From 2-02-FULL-55-14 sp964534125 (lineage in GTDB: Bacteria; Bacteroidota; Ignavibacteria; UBA10030), in assembly GCA_964534125.1 (NCBI GenBank), contig CAZHOJ010000008.1:124001-188000 (forward strand): a stretch of DNA of 64,000 bases. Reading direction: 5' to 3'. Below are positions 8,275 to 16,533 of the stretch, in pieces. A model generated the notes under the pieces. It was not told where the DNA came from. It saw only the letters and a list, made by a program, of their open reading frames with translations, and did no database searches. The first letter of the stretch is position 1. Each line of letters starts with the position of its first letter. A program made the position numbers and the translations under genes.

Positions 8275-8765
8275 TACTGTCGTTTCTTTCTCAGCGAGAA
8301 CCGTTTTGGCCGACCCTTGGGTATATGCTCCGCGAATTCCTCCATTGCAGCGACCAGATCTTTCTCGTGCTGATACCGGCCGACACGGATCCGGTACGCC
8401 AACCGGCGCTTCTTCGTTTTGAGCAGGATCAGCTGGAACCGTCCCGCTGTCTGCACCGTGCGCTCGCGGCCGATGTGTATCCACTCGATCTCCCCGATCG
8501 GGATGACCCGTTCCCGGTGACGGGACTGGAAGATGAGCCGGTCGTCCTCGATGATCAGACGCCTGTTCCGCCAGACGTTCAGCAGCAGCGTTCCGAGCGC
8601 CAGCAGAAAGAAGAAGGTGATGATATACACCAGCGGATCGTGGAACACGAAGCTGAACTGGCCTTCGATGAAACTTCCGCGGATGCCGGCGTAGAGCACC
8701 AGTGTCAGCAGGTACAGCAGGGTCTGCTGATACGAGAAATCGAGTTTATAGACAAAGACCTTCAT
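8274..8765 (-). CDS. Uncharacterised membrane protein between murG and murC
   Basis: 163 residues that I do not recognise. Two hydrophobic helices (about 14-32 and 44-63) are followed by a basic, beta-rich cytosolic-looking domain (IIEDDRLIFQSRHRERVIPIGEIEWIHI) that resembles bacterial PH-like domains in pattern. The tail is strongly basic (GRPKRFSLRKKRQ). It overlaps murG by 4 bp (ATGA) and murC by 1 bp (TAATG), so it is co-translated with both. The position suggests a role linked to lipid II synthesis or the divisome. That is inference from context, not homology. Confidence 0.85.
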   Translation of the reverse strand: MKVFVYKLDFSYQQTLLYLLTLVLYAGIRGSFIEGQFSFVFHDPLVYIITFFFLLALGTLLLNVWRNRRLIIEDDRLIFQSRHRERVIPIGEIEWIHIGRERTVQTAGRFQLILLKTKKRRLAYRIRVGRYQHEKDLVAAMEEFAEHIPKGRPKRFSLRKKRQ

Positions 8766-9862
8766 GTTCGTTCGCTCAATGAAAGGACGCGCCCGGCGAT
8801 CACAGCCGCTGCATCCGGCTTCGATACCTGCCGCATCGCAGCTGACATTCTGGTCCGCACTGTCTCGTCCGAACGCAACCGGATGATCTCCGTTATCAAT
8901 CTCGTCTCAGCCTCAGTGTCGGCAATGACCACTGCCGCTCCCGCCGCCTCCATTGCTCTCGCGTTCTTCATCTGATGATCACCGGCGGCCCAGGGGTACG
9001 GAACGAGGACCGCGGCCGCCCCAAGCGCTGCCAGTTCTGCGAGTGTCGAAGCGCCCGACCTGCTGACCACGATATCGGCTGCAGCAAATGCTGTCGCCAC
9101 ATCATCGATGAATCCTGTGATCTGCAGCCCCGGTACACCGGCATGCTTCAGCCGGCACTGCGCCTCCTGTCCGCGACCAGTCTGCCACAAAAGCTGCAGG
9201 CCGGCTTCTACAAGGGCCGAAAGGCCCTGATCGATCGCCCTGTTTATCGACGCTGCTCCCTGACTGCCGCCGGTCACCACCACCAGTGGTGCATCTGAAC
9301 GGAATCCAAGATGTGCCCGCGCCGTACCTTTGTCCGGCACGTTGTGGAATGCCCGGACCGGTGTACCGACGACCTCCATCGACACCCCCTGAGGAAGCCA
9401 TCGTGCCGTCTCCCCGAATCCCGCAAGCACAAGGTCCACGCGACCTGCAAGAAGCCGAGTCGTGACGCCCGGATAGCTGTTCGACTCGTGCACGACAGTC
9501 GGAATGCCCATACGGGACGCCATATACAGGACGGGTCCGCACACATAGCCGCCCGTTCCCACCACAACATCCGGCCGGAACGACCGGAGCGCCTTCCACG
9601 ACTGCGCGAGCGACACGACAAGCTTCAACGGGAAGAGAAGATTCCCCGGCCGGAGCGACCGATGGAATCCGCTGATCCAGATCGTGCGGAACGGATATCC
9701 CTTCGCAGGCACCACCCGCTCCTCGATCCTCCCGGCTGTGCCAAAGAACAGAAACTCTGCGTCCTTCCTCACCGACCGTATCGCCTCGGCGATGCTGATC
9801 GCCGGAAAGACATGTCCACCGGTTCCCCCTCCCGCTATCGCAATGCGTACAGGGCGTTCCAT
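8762..9862 (-). CDS. murG: MurG, UDP-GlcNAc:lipid I N-acetylglucosaminyltransferase
   Basis: 366 residues, GT28 family, GT-B fold, peripheral on the cytosolic face of the inner membrane. It converts lipid I to lipid II. The N-terminal G-loop is AGGGTGGHVFPAISIAEAI, and the second G-loop region is VVVTGGSQGAASIN. The UDP-GlcNAc-binding helix start is SRSGASTLAELAALG. It is 3 bp after ftsW and overlaps the following membrane-protein gene by 4 bp. Confidence 0.98.
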   Translation of the reverse strand: MERPVRIAIAGGGTGGHVFPAISIAEAIRSVRKDAEFLFFGTAGRIEERVVPAKGYPFRTIWISGFHRSLRPGNLLFPLKLVVSLAQSWKALRSFRPDVVVGTGGYVCGPVLYMASRMGIPTVVHESNSYPGVTTRLLAGRVDLVLAGFGETARWLPQGVSMEVVGTPVRAFHNVPDKGTARAHLGFRSDAPLVVVTGGSQGAASINRAIDQGLSALVEAGLQLLWQTGRGQEAQCRLKHAGVPGLQITGFIDDVATAFAAADIVVSRSGASTLAELAALGAAAVLVPYPWAAGDHQMKNARAMEAAGAAVVIADTEAETRLITEIIRLRSDETVRTRMSAAMRQVSKPDAAAVIAGRVLSLSERT

Positions 9863-9865
9863 GCG

Positions 9866-11023
9866 TCAGGATGGAACGAGGATCGTGACATCCGGCGAAT
9901 GTTCCGACTCGTTCGTCGTGAGCGCCCGGGGGTGCATGTCGGTGTACGCCGATATATTGAGCAGGACACCGACGGCGTACGCCGAGAAGATCAGCGCCGA
10001 TCCCCCGTAGCTTACGAACGGCATCGGCTGGCCCGTTGTGGGGAGTATCCCCAGCGTCACACCCGCATTCACGAGGGCAAAGAATGTGATAGTGCTCGTG
10101 ATCGCGACCGCCAGATATTTTCCGAACGGCGTGTTCGCCGCCCGCGCGATGCGGAAGCCCCTCGACATGATCAGCAGGAACAGGAACAGGAAGAAGAGGG
10201 TGCCGATCAATCCGTACTCCTCGCCGACGATGGAGAAGACGAAGTCTCCATAGGACTCCGGCAGGAAGAAGTCCCGCTGACGGCTCTCGCCGGGTCCGAC
10301 GCCGAAGATGCCTCCGTTCCCGAAACCGATGATCCCTTGTGTCAATTGGTAGTTGTCCTGCGACGTCCCGCCGCCGAAGAAGGCGAGCAGCCGCTGCATG
10401 CGATACTCCGCGCTGACCGCATAGAGCACGATCGCAGGTATGCCGAGCGCCACGACGCCGGCGATATGTATGAACCGGGCCCGCATGACGAACAGCAGCA
10501 TCAGTCCAAGTGCGGCGATCATCGCCCCGCCGCTGAAGTTGGGCTGGACGAGGACAAGCAATACGACCAGGCCGATCCAGATCATCATCGGCATGAATCC
10601 GCGCTTGAAGTCCTTGATGGCTTCACCCTTCGCCGCCGCCAGTGCGCTCAAATGGAAGAGAAGCGCGAACTTTGCGAACTCAGAGGGCTGGATGCCCACC
10701 CCGCCGATGCGAAGCCAGCGGGTCACGCCTTTGGTTTCGCCGCCGAGGATCAGGGTCGCCAGCAATAGTCCGATCGCACCGATGAGCACCCACTTCGTCA
10801 CTTTTGGATACGATGTATAGGGAACGAACATCGCGACGAACAATACGCCGATGCCCAGCAGGACCTTCAGCAGATGCCGGTTCAGCAGGAACTCCGCCTC
10901 ACCCGTTTTTTCCAGCGCAAATGTCGCAGAGGCGCTATAGACGACGCCAAGACTCAGCACCATCAGCAGCAGCACGGCCGACAGCAGCGGAAGGTCGATA
11001 TGGTTCCTGCGTGCCTTGTTCAT
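9866..11023 (-). CDS. ftsW: FtsW, septal SEDS peptidoglycan polymerase
   Basis: 385 residues, about ten transmembrane helices, SEDS family. It is the glycan polymerase of the division machinery and works with the FtsI transpeptidase. Typical signatures are PSEFAKFALLFHLS, GVTLGILPTTGQPMPFVSYGGSALIF and GNGGIFGVGPGESRQRDF. The open frame extends 24 codons upstream, but the ATG at 11023 begins MNKARRNHIDLPLL, the usual FtsW start. It overlaps the murD stop by 4 bp. Confidence 0.97.
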   Translation of the reverse strand: MNKARRNHIDLPLLSAVLLLMVLSLGVVYSASATFALEKTGEAEFLLNRHLLKVLLGIGVLFVAMFVPYTSYPKVTKWVLIGAIGLLLATLILGGETKGVTRWLRIGGVGIQPSEFAKFALLFHLSALAAAKGEAIKDFKRGFMPMMIWIGLVVLLVLVQPNFSGGAMIAALGLMLLFVMRARFIHIAGVVALGIPAIVLYAVSAEYRMQRLLAFFGGGTSQDNYQLTQGIIGFGNGGIFGVGPGESRQRDFFLPESYGDFVFSIVGEEYGLIGTLFFLFLFLLIMSRGFRIARAANTPFGKYLAVAITSTITFFALVNAGVTLGILPTTGQPMPFVSYGGSALIFSAYAVGVLLNISAYTDMHPRALTTNESEHSPDVTILVPS

Positions 11024-12384
11024 AGTCCCCTGACCGCCTCTTTGAAGACCTCGCCCCGATGTTCGTAGTTCCTGAACCAGTCGAAGGACGCACATGCCGG
11101 AGAGAGCAGCACCACGTCGCCAGCCGTCGCGAGCGCCGTTGCTGCGCTCACCGCGCCTTCCATCGTCACTGCCTGTTCGACATGCACGATGGACGAGAAC
11201 GCCTCGCGGACCTTGTCGGCGGACTCTCCGATCGCAACGATCGACCGCACATGCTTCCTGACGAGGTCTGCGATGGTGCTGTAATCATTTCCCTTGTCAC
11301 GCCCCCCCAGAATGAGCACCACCGGCTGGATGAAGGACTTCAGTGCGACGGCGACGGAATCGACGTTCGTCGCCTTCGAATCGTTGATGTACTGGATGCC
11401 GCGCACATCGCGAACGAACTCAAGACGGTGCTCGACGCCCTTGAAATTCCTGAGGGTCGCCCGGATGGAAGCGACACTGACGCCCAGATGCTGGGCCATG
11501 AGCAGGGCCGCCATCGCGTTCGCCACATTGTGCCCGCCCCGAAGCGACATCTCGCCGATGCGGATGATCGTCTCTTTCCTGCCGGAACCCGTCGACACGA
11601 TCGATCCATCTTCGGCCCAGGCACCCTCTGTCAGGCGGCGCTCCACACTGAAGGGCAGCATCCGGCTCTTCACGCGCGAGGCGATCCGGACAACCTGCGT
11701 ATCATCCGCGTTGTAGACGAACAGGTCGTCCGCCCGCTGGTTCATTGTGATCCGGGCCTTCGATGCTGCGTACAGTTCCATCGAGGTCTCATACCGGTCC
11801 ATATGGTCCGGCGTGATGTTCAGGATGGCCGATACGACCGGCCGGAACGACCGGATGTGGTCGAGCTGGAACGAGCTCACCTCAAGCACGGTCACCATGT
11901 CAGGGTCCTTCTCAGGCAGAATGGATGAGAAGGCTGTGCCGATGTTCCCTCCGACGGTGTGGCGCGCGCGCGCATCGCCGAGCATCCGTCCGAGAAGCGT
12001 CGTTGTCGTGGTCTTGCCGTTGCTCCCAGTGATGGCGGCAATCGGACCCGAACAGAACCAGCTGGCACACTCAAGCTCGCTCACAACATCGATCTCGCGG
12101 CGGATGGCCTCTTGTACGACGGGAGCATCGGAAGGAACGCCGGGGCTCACCACCATCAGGTCGCAGGCATGGACGCGGTCCGAATGCCTGTCCGTTTCAT
12201 ACGGTATTCCATGCTTCGACAGCTCGGCGACAGAGGCCGCGAGTGCATCCGCAGATGCCTGATCGCTGACAAAAACGTTCGCACGCTTCGACGAAAGCAG
12301 ACGTGCGACAGCGACACCGCTGCGCGCCATCCCCAGAACGGTGACCGACAAACCTTCGACCTGTGTCAACGGAAATGTCAGCAT
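11020..12384 (-). CDS. murD: UDP-N-acetylmuramoylalanine--D-glutamate ligase MurD
   Basis: 454 residues. It adds D-glutamate to UDP-MurNAc-L-Ala using ATP. The N-terminal nucleotide-sugar domain begins SVTVLGMARSGVAVARLL. The ATP P-loop is AITGSNGKTTTTTLLG. The C-terminal domain contains YINDSKATNVDSV and ILGGRDKGNDY. Its start lies about 100 bp after mraY, the largest spacer inside the operon, and that spacer carries a heptamer-repeat tract. Confidence 0.98.
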   Translation of the reverse strand: MLTFPLTQVEGLSVTVLGMARSGVAVARLLSSKRANVFVSDQASADALAASVAELSKHGIPYETDRHSDRVHACDLMVVSPGVPSDAPVVQEAIRREIDVVSELECASWFCSGPIAAITGSNGKTTTTTLLGRMLGDARARHTVGGNIGTAFSSILPEKDPDMVTVLEVSSFQLDHIRSFRPVVSAILNITPDHMDRYETSMELYAASKARITMNQRADDLFVYNADDTQVVRIASRVKSRMLPFSVERRLTEGAWAEDGSIVSTGSGRKETIIRIGEMSLRGGHNVANAMAALLMAQHLGVSVASIRATLRNFKGVEHRLEFVRDVRGIQYINDSKATNVDSVAVALKSFIQPVVLILGGRDKGNDYSTIADLVRKHVRSIVAIGESADKVREAFSSIVHVEQAVTMEGAVSAATALATAGDVVLLSPACASFDWFRNYEHRGEVFKEAVRGL

Positions 12385-12445
12385 GTCCGAATCAGCCGTC
12401 TCGATCGTCCTGAATACACTCTGCTTTTTCGTACGCTGTCCTTTG

Positions 12446-12480
12446 CCTGCGGTTTCCTGCCTACTGCCTACTGTCTACTG
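12446..12480. repeat. 7-bp-periodic tract inside the dcw operon (murD-mraY spacer)
   Basis: Heptamers CCTGCGG, TTTCCTG, CCTACTG, CCTACTG, TCTACTG run in register in the 103-bp gap between mraY and murD. The CCTACTG units are the same as in the second block at 264-298, although the loci are 12 kb apart. No promoter or terminator hairpin is visible in the gap. Confidence 0.75.
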
Positions 12481-12487
12481 CTCTGTT

Positions 12488-13612
12488 TCATCTGACCTTG
12501 AACGTCGCCAGACTGATGATCATCAGCAGAATGGCGACGATGTAGAATCTCGTCACGATCTTCGGTTCCGGCCATCCGAGCAGCTCAAAATGATGGTGCA
12601 ACGGCGCCATTTTGAAGACCCGCCGTCCCTCGCCGTATTTCCTCTTTGTGTACTTGAAGTACGTTTTCTGGATGATGACCGAGAGCGTTTCGATAAGGAA
12701 CACCCCACCAAGCGTCGGCAGCAGGAGTTCCTTCTTGAGCAGCACGCACATCGCCCCGATGATCCCCCCCAGCGCCAATGACCCCGTATCGCCCATGAAC
12801 ACCTGTGCCGGGTACGAATTGAACCAGAGGAAACCGAGGGCCGCCCCCGCCATGGCAACGCAGAAGATTGCCAGCTCCCCCGACCCGCGCTGGTACGGGA
12901 TCGTCAGGTAGCTGCTCAGTTCGATGTTCCCCGTGATGTAGGCGATGACAGCCAGTGTGATGCTGACGATGCCGACCGTGCCGATCGCCAGCCCGTCCAA
13001 TCCGTCGGTCAGGTTCACAGCATTCGAGGTCGCGGTGATGACAAAGATGACCATCGGGATGTACAGGAGGCCGAAATCGAACTCGAGATTCTTGATCATC
13101 GGCACTGTCGTGCTCGATTTGATCGGAACGATCTCCGCCCCGAACCACTCGGGGGCGAAGTACATCGTCCCGCCGATGAGCGTTCCGATGAGTACCTGCC
13201 CGACGATCTTGTAGCGGCCGATCAGCCCCTTCGGTTTCTTCTTCACGACCTTCAGGAAATCGTCGAGGAATCCGACCGCACCGAGCGACACGGTCACCAC
13301 GAGCGTCAGGATCACATACGGATTGGTGATGTCGTTCCACAACAATGACGGGACGATGACTGACAGCAGCACGATCAATCCTCCCATCGTGGGCGTGCCA
13401 GCTTTCGTCAGATGGGTCTTGGGTGCCTCGACCTTCGCCGCCTCGCCGATCTGTTTCTCTTTCAGAAAACGTATGATCTTCGGCCCCGCCCAGAACGCGA
13501 TGAGCAGAGCGGTGATGGCCGCAGCACCGCCGCGGACGGTGATATACCGGAACACGCCGAATCCGGGCGGGTCGAATGTCTGATTGATCCATTCCAGGAG
13601 GAAGTAGAGCAT
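12488..13612 (-). CDS. mraY: Phospho-N-acetylmuramoyl-pentapeptide-transferase MraY
   Basis: 374 residues, about ten transmembrane helices. It transfers phospho-MurNAc-pentapeptide to undecaprenyl phosphate, forming lipid I at the inner membrane. Family signatures are KAGTPTMGGLIVL, the Asp-rich loop GFLDDFLKV, NAVNLTDGLDGLAIG and the C-terminal KMAPLHHHFELLGWPEPKIV. The start is 1 bp from the murF stop, so translation is probably coupled. Confidence 0.99.
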   Translation of the reverse strand: MLYFLLEWINQTFDPPGFGVFRYITVRGGAAAITALLIAFWAGPKIIRFLKEKQIGEAAKVEAPKTHLTKAGTPTMGGLIVLLSVIVPSLLWNDITNPYVILTLVVTVSLGAVGFLDDFLKVVKKKPKGLIGRYKIVGQVLIGTLIGGTMYFAPEWFGAEIVPIKSSTTVPMIKNLEFDFGLLYIPMVIFVITATSNAVNLTDGLDGLAIGTVGIVSITLAVIAYITGNIELSSYLTIPYQRGSGELAIFCVAMAGAALGFLWFNSYPAQVFMGDTGSLALGGIIGAMCVLLKKELLLPTLGGVFLIETLSVIIQKTYFKYTKRKYGEGRRVFKMAPLHHHFELLGWPEPKIVTRFYIVAILLMIISLATFKVR

Positions 13613-13613
13613 C

Positions 13614-15020
13614 TCAGGCCGCCCGCGTCATTGCATTCGAGAGGAACGTCACGATATCCTCCATGGCCATGCTTCGTGATCCCTTGATGAGGACCACATC
13701 CCCGGTTCCGATGAGCTCGAGGAGATACTCTGCGAGCATGTTCTTCTGCTCGTAGTGGTACGAGTGCTTTGCGGTTGAGCGGATGTACATATGTTTCGAC
13801 AACGGACCATATGCGAGAAGGTAGTCCACCTGATACTTCCGGAGCCATGACCCGACCTCTGCATGGACTGCTTCCGCAGCGGGGCCCAGCTCCATCATGT
13901 CGCCAAGCACGGCAAAGCGTTTGCCTTTCGTCTCAACCGCTGCGAGCGTTTCGAGCGCTGCGCGCACGGAATCGGGATTGGCGTTGTATGTGTCGTTCAG
14001 GATCCGGACGCCTTTGATGTCCATCGCCTGCATCCGCTTCGAGGTCGCTGTGAATACCCGGAGCGCCTCTGCCCGGTCCGCCGAGGGGACTGTGAACATC
14101 TCCCCCGCCGTGAACGCAGCGAGGGCGTTCTGGGCCGCCTGCACACCCGGCGTGCTGAGCGAAATGTCCACCGGGCGCTTGCCTGCCCGCTGGACCTCGA
14201 ACGAGGCATTCCCGTACTCATCCGTCGTCAGACGTGCTCCGCGGAGATCGACAGCCCGCGCACGGAAACCGTACGTCATGCGTTTCGACAACGCGCGTCC
14301 CTTTCGCGAGACTTCTGCATCGTCCTGATTGACGATGCCGCTACCTCCATGCTCTGCCAGCCATGCGAACAGCGTCCCCTCTTCCTCCGCGACCCCCTTC
14401 ACATCGCCGAAGAACTCCAGATGCTCCTGGCCGATGTTGGTAATGAGCCCATGTGTCGGCTCGCAGACGCTGCAGAGATAGGCCATCTCCCCGGGATGGT
14501 TCGTCCCGAACTCGATGACCGCCACCTCGTCCCGCGAGGAAAGCCGCAGGAGCGTCAATGGTACGCCGATGTGATTGTTCAGATTCCCTTCGGTGGCAAG
14601 CACATGGTATTTCATGCCGAGGACAGCACGGACCATGTCCTTCGTCGAGGTCTTGCCGTTGCTGCCGCCGATGGCCAGTACTTTTCCGTTCCAGGTCCGC
14701 CGATGGGCGCGCGCAAGGTCACCAAGCGCCCTTGTCGTGTCCTCGACGATGACGACGGGCACATGCATGCTGGAGACCATCGGCCCGTTGACCTTCGCCC
14801 ATGCCGCATCGACCAGCAACGCCTCGGCCCCCCTGTCGAGTGCCACGGACAGAAAATCATGCCCATTGAACCGATCGCCGCGGAGGGCAGCGAAGAGATT
14901 CCCTTTCGCCAGTGAGCGCGTGTCGGTCGAGACGCCCGTGAGATGCTTTGAGCGCGCCCTGTCAAAACCGATGGCGTCCAGGTACGGGACTGCACGGAGC
15001 GTGTCGAGCGCCAGCTTCAT
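13614..15020 (-). CDS. murF: UDP-N-acetylmuramoyl-tripeptide--D-alanyl-D-alanine ligase MurF
   Basis: 468 residues. It joins D-Ala-D-Ala to the UDP-MurNAc-tripeptide. The N-terminal MurE/F-type domain contains VSTDTRSLAKGNLFAALRGDRFNG. The P-loop is AIGGSNGKTSTKDMV and the central motif is EFGTNHPGEMAYL. The C-terminal domain has ILNDTYNANPDSV and VLGDMMELG. It overlaps murE by 4 bp. The D-Ala-D-Ala ligase gene (ddl) that supplies its substrate is not in this cluster. Confidence 0.98.
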   Translation of the reverse strand: MKLALDTLRAVPYLDAIGFDRARSKHLTGVSTDTRSLAKGNLFAALRGDRFNGHDFLSVALDRGAEALLVDAAWAKVNGPMVSSMHVPVVIVEDTTRALGDLARAHRRTWNGKVLAIGGSNGKTSTKDMVRAVLGMKYHVLATEGNLNNHIGVPLTLLRLSSRDEVAVIEFGTNHPGEMAYLCSVCEPTHGLITNIGQEHLEFFGDVKGVAEEEGTLFAWLAEHGGSGIVNQDDAEVSRKGRALSKRMTYGFRARAVDLRGARLTTDEYGNASFEVQRAGKRPVDISLSTPGVQAAQNALAAFTAGEMFTVPSADRAEALRVFTATSKRMQAMDIKGVRILNDTYNANPDSVRAALETLAAVETKGKRFAVLGDMMELGPAAEAVHAEVGSWLRKYQVDYLLAYGPLSKHMYIRSTAKHSYHYEQKNMLAEYLLELIGTGDVVLIKGSRSMAMEDIVTFLSNAMTRAA

Positions 15021-16507
15021 GCGAACCTGCCGATCTCCTCTCCGTCGCTGAAATGATGTTTCTGTGTGCCGATCACCTGCACCTCTTCATGTCCTTTTCC
15101 GGCGATCAGGATGATGTCATCCTGCCGCGCCATGGCCGCCGCTCTCGCGATGGCTGCCCGCCGGTCGGGCTCGCGCACCACATGGTCCGATGTCTGCATA
15201 CTGCTCATGATATCGTCAATGATCATCTCCGGATCCTCCGAGCGAGGATTGTCGGATGTGACGATCACCTCATCGCTGAGCCGGGCTGCTATCTCACCCA
15301 TCAGCGGCCGCTTTCCTTTGTCCCTGTCCCCTCCCGCACCGAAGACCGTGATGATACGGCCCGCCCCGCCCATGACCGCATGGATCGCCTGGAGGCATTT
15401 CTCGAGCGCATCAGGCGTGTGCGCATAATCAATGATAGCGGTCCAGCCTTTCGTCGACCGCACGCGCTCGAACCGTCCCTTCACGTTCGTCAGCGATGCA
15501 ATCCCCAGCTCTATGGCCGGGATCCGGATGCCGAGCGCAAGCCCCGCCGCCACGGCCGCAAGGACGTTCGAAACATTGAACCGGCCGATCAGGGGCGTCG
15601 AAATTGACACCCGGTTCTCTTCGTACTCCACATCGAGGCGCGAACCGTCAACGGACATCTCTGCGTTCACCAACCTCACCGCTGCGGACGGTCCCGAACC
15701 GTACGGCAGGATGTGCGCCTTCGTGTCCTGCACGATACGTTTCGTCCAGGGGTCGTCCGCATTCACGACCGCGACCGACGATGCGGGCAACTGGTCGAAA
15801 AGAACCTTCTTCGCATCGACGTACGCCCCCATCGTTCCATGATAGTCGAGGTGGTCCTGCGTCAGGTTCGTGAACACGGCGCAGGCGAACGGTATCCCTT
15901 CGACCCTGCGCTGATCCAGCGCGTGCGATGAGACCTCCATCGCTACGGCGGTCACACGCTCGTCCTTCATCGCTGCGAGAAGCCGCTGCACCTCGACAGG
16001 GTCCGGGGTCGTATGCAGCGACGGGGCGGTCCTCGCGCCGTACCGCACACCGATCGTCCCGATGGTCCCGACCCGCTCTCCGGACGCCTGCAGCACGGAC
16101 CCGATAAGCTGCGTGGTGGTGGTCTTCCCGTTCGTTCCGGTGACCCCGACCATCCGGAGTCCTGCAGCCGGGCTGCCGAAGGCATTCGCTGAGAGACGGG
16201 CGAGCGCCGTCCGGACGCTCGGGACCACGATCTTCACGACCCCCGCGTGCATGCACTCCGGGTCGCTTACCGCATCGTCCCGTTCGAGCACAATGGCCTT
16301 CGCCCCTTTCTGCATCGCCTCCCCGGCGAACCGGTGACCGTCGACGATCGTTCCCGGTACCGCAACGAACATGTCTCCCGGTCCCACGGACCGTGAATCT
16401 GTCCGGATATGAGCGATCTCGACGTCGTGCGTCGTCACCATCGTCCCGAAGACGGTGTGGAACATCTTCGTGACTGTCACACCTTCAAGCAGGACGCTCA
16501 GTTTCAC
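15017..16507 (-). CDS. murE: UDP-MurNAc-L-Ala-D-Glu:meso-diaminopimelate ligase MurE
   Basis: 496 residues. It adds the third stem-peptide residue. The P-loop is GVTGTNGKTTTTQLIG. The substrate-specificity motif near residue 418 is DNPRSEDP; DNPR marks meso-diaminopimelate enzymes, while lysine enzymes carry other residues there. The Asn-Leu-Thr-x-Asp-His-Leu-Asp block (NLTQDHLDYH) is also present. The organism therefore has Gram-negative, DAP-type peptidoglycan. It overlaps murF by 4 bp and follows ftsI by 26 bp. Confidence 0.98.
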   Translation of the reverse strand: MKLSVLLEGVTVTKMFHTVFGTMVTTHDVEIAHIRTDSRSVGPGDMFVAVPGTIVDGHRFAGEAMQKGAKAIVLERDDAVSDPECMHAGVVKIVVPSVRTALARLSANAFGSPAAGLRMVGVTGTNGKTTTTQLIGSVLQASGERVGTIGTIGVRYGARTAPSLHTTPDPVEVQRLLAAMKDERVTAVAMEVSSHALDQRRVEGIPFACAVFTNLTQDHLDYHGTMGAYVDAKKVLFDQLPASSVAVVNADDPWTKRIVQDTKAHILPYGSGPSAAVRLVNAEMSVDGSRLDVEYEENRVSISTPLIGRFNVSNVLAAVAAGLALGIRIPAIELGIASLTNVKGRFERVRSTKGWTAIIDYAHTPDALEKCLQAIHAVMGGAGRIITVFGAGGDRDKGKRPLMGEIAARLSDEVIVTSDNPRSEDPEMIIDDIMSSMQTSDHVVREPDRRAAIARAAAMARQDDIILIAGKGHEEVQVIGTQKHHFSDGEEIGRFA

Positions 16508-16533
16508 GCGATCAGCACCGTCCGTCCGTTCAT

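Noticed and set aside
8275..8484. N-terminal extension of MurC by 70 residues
   Set aside because: It overlaps the upstream membrane-protein gene in another frame and does not match MurC; the family start is at 8274.
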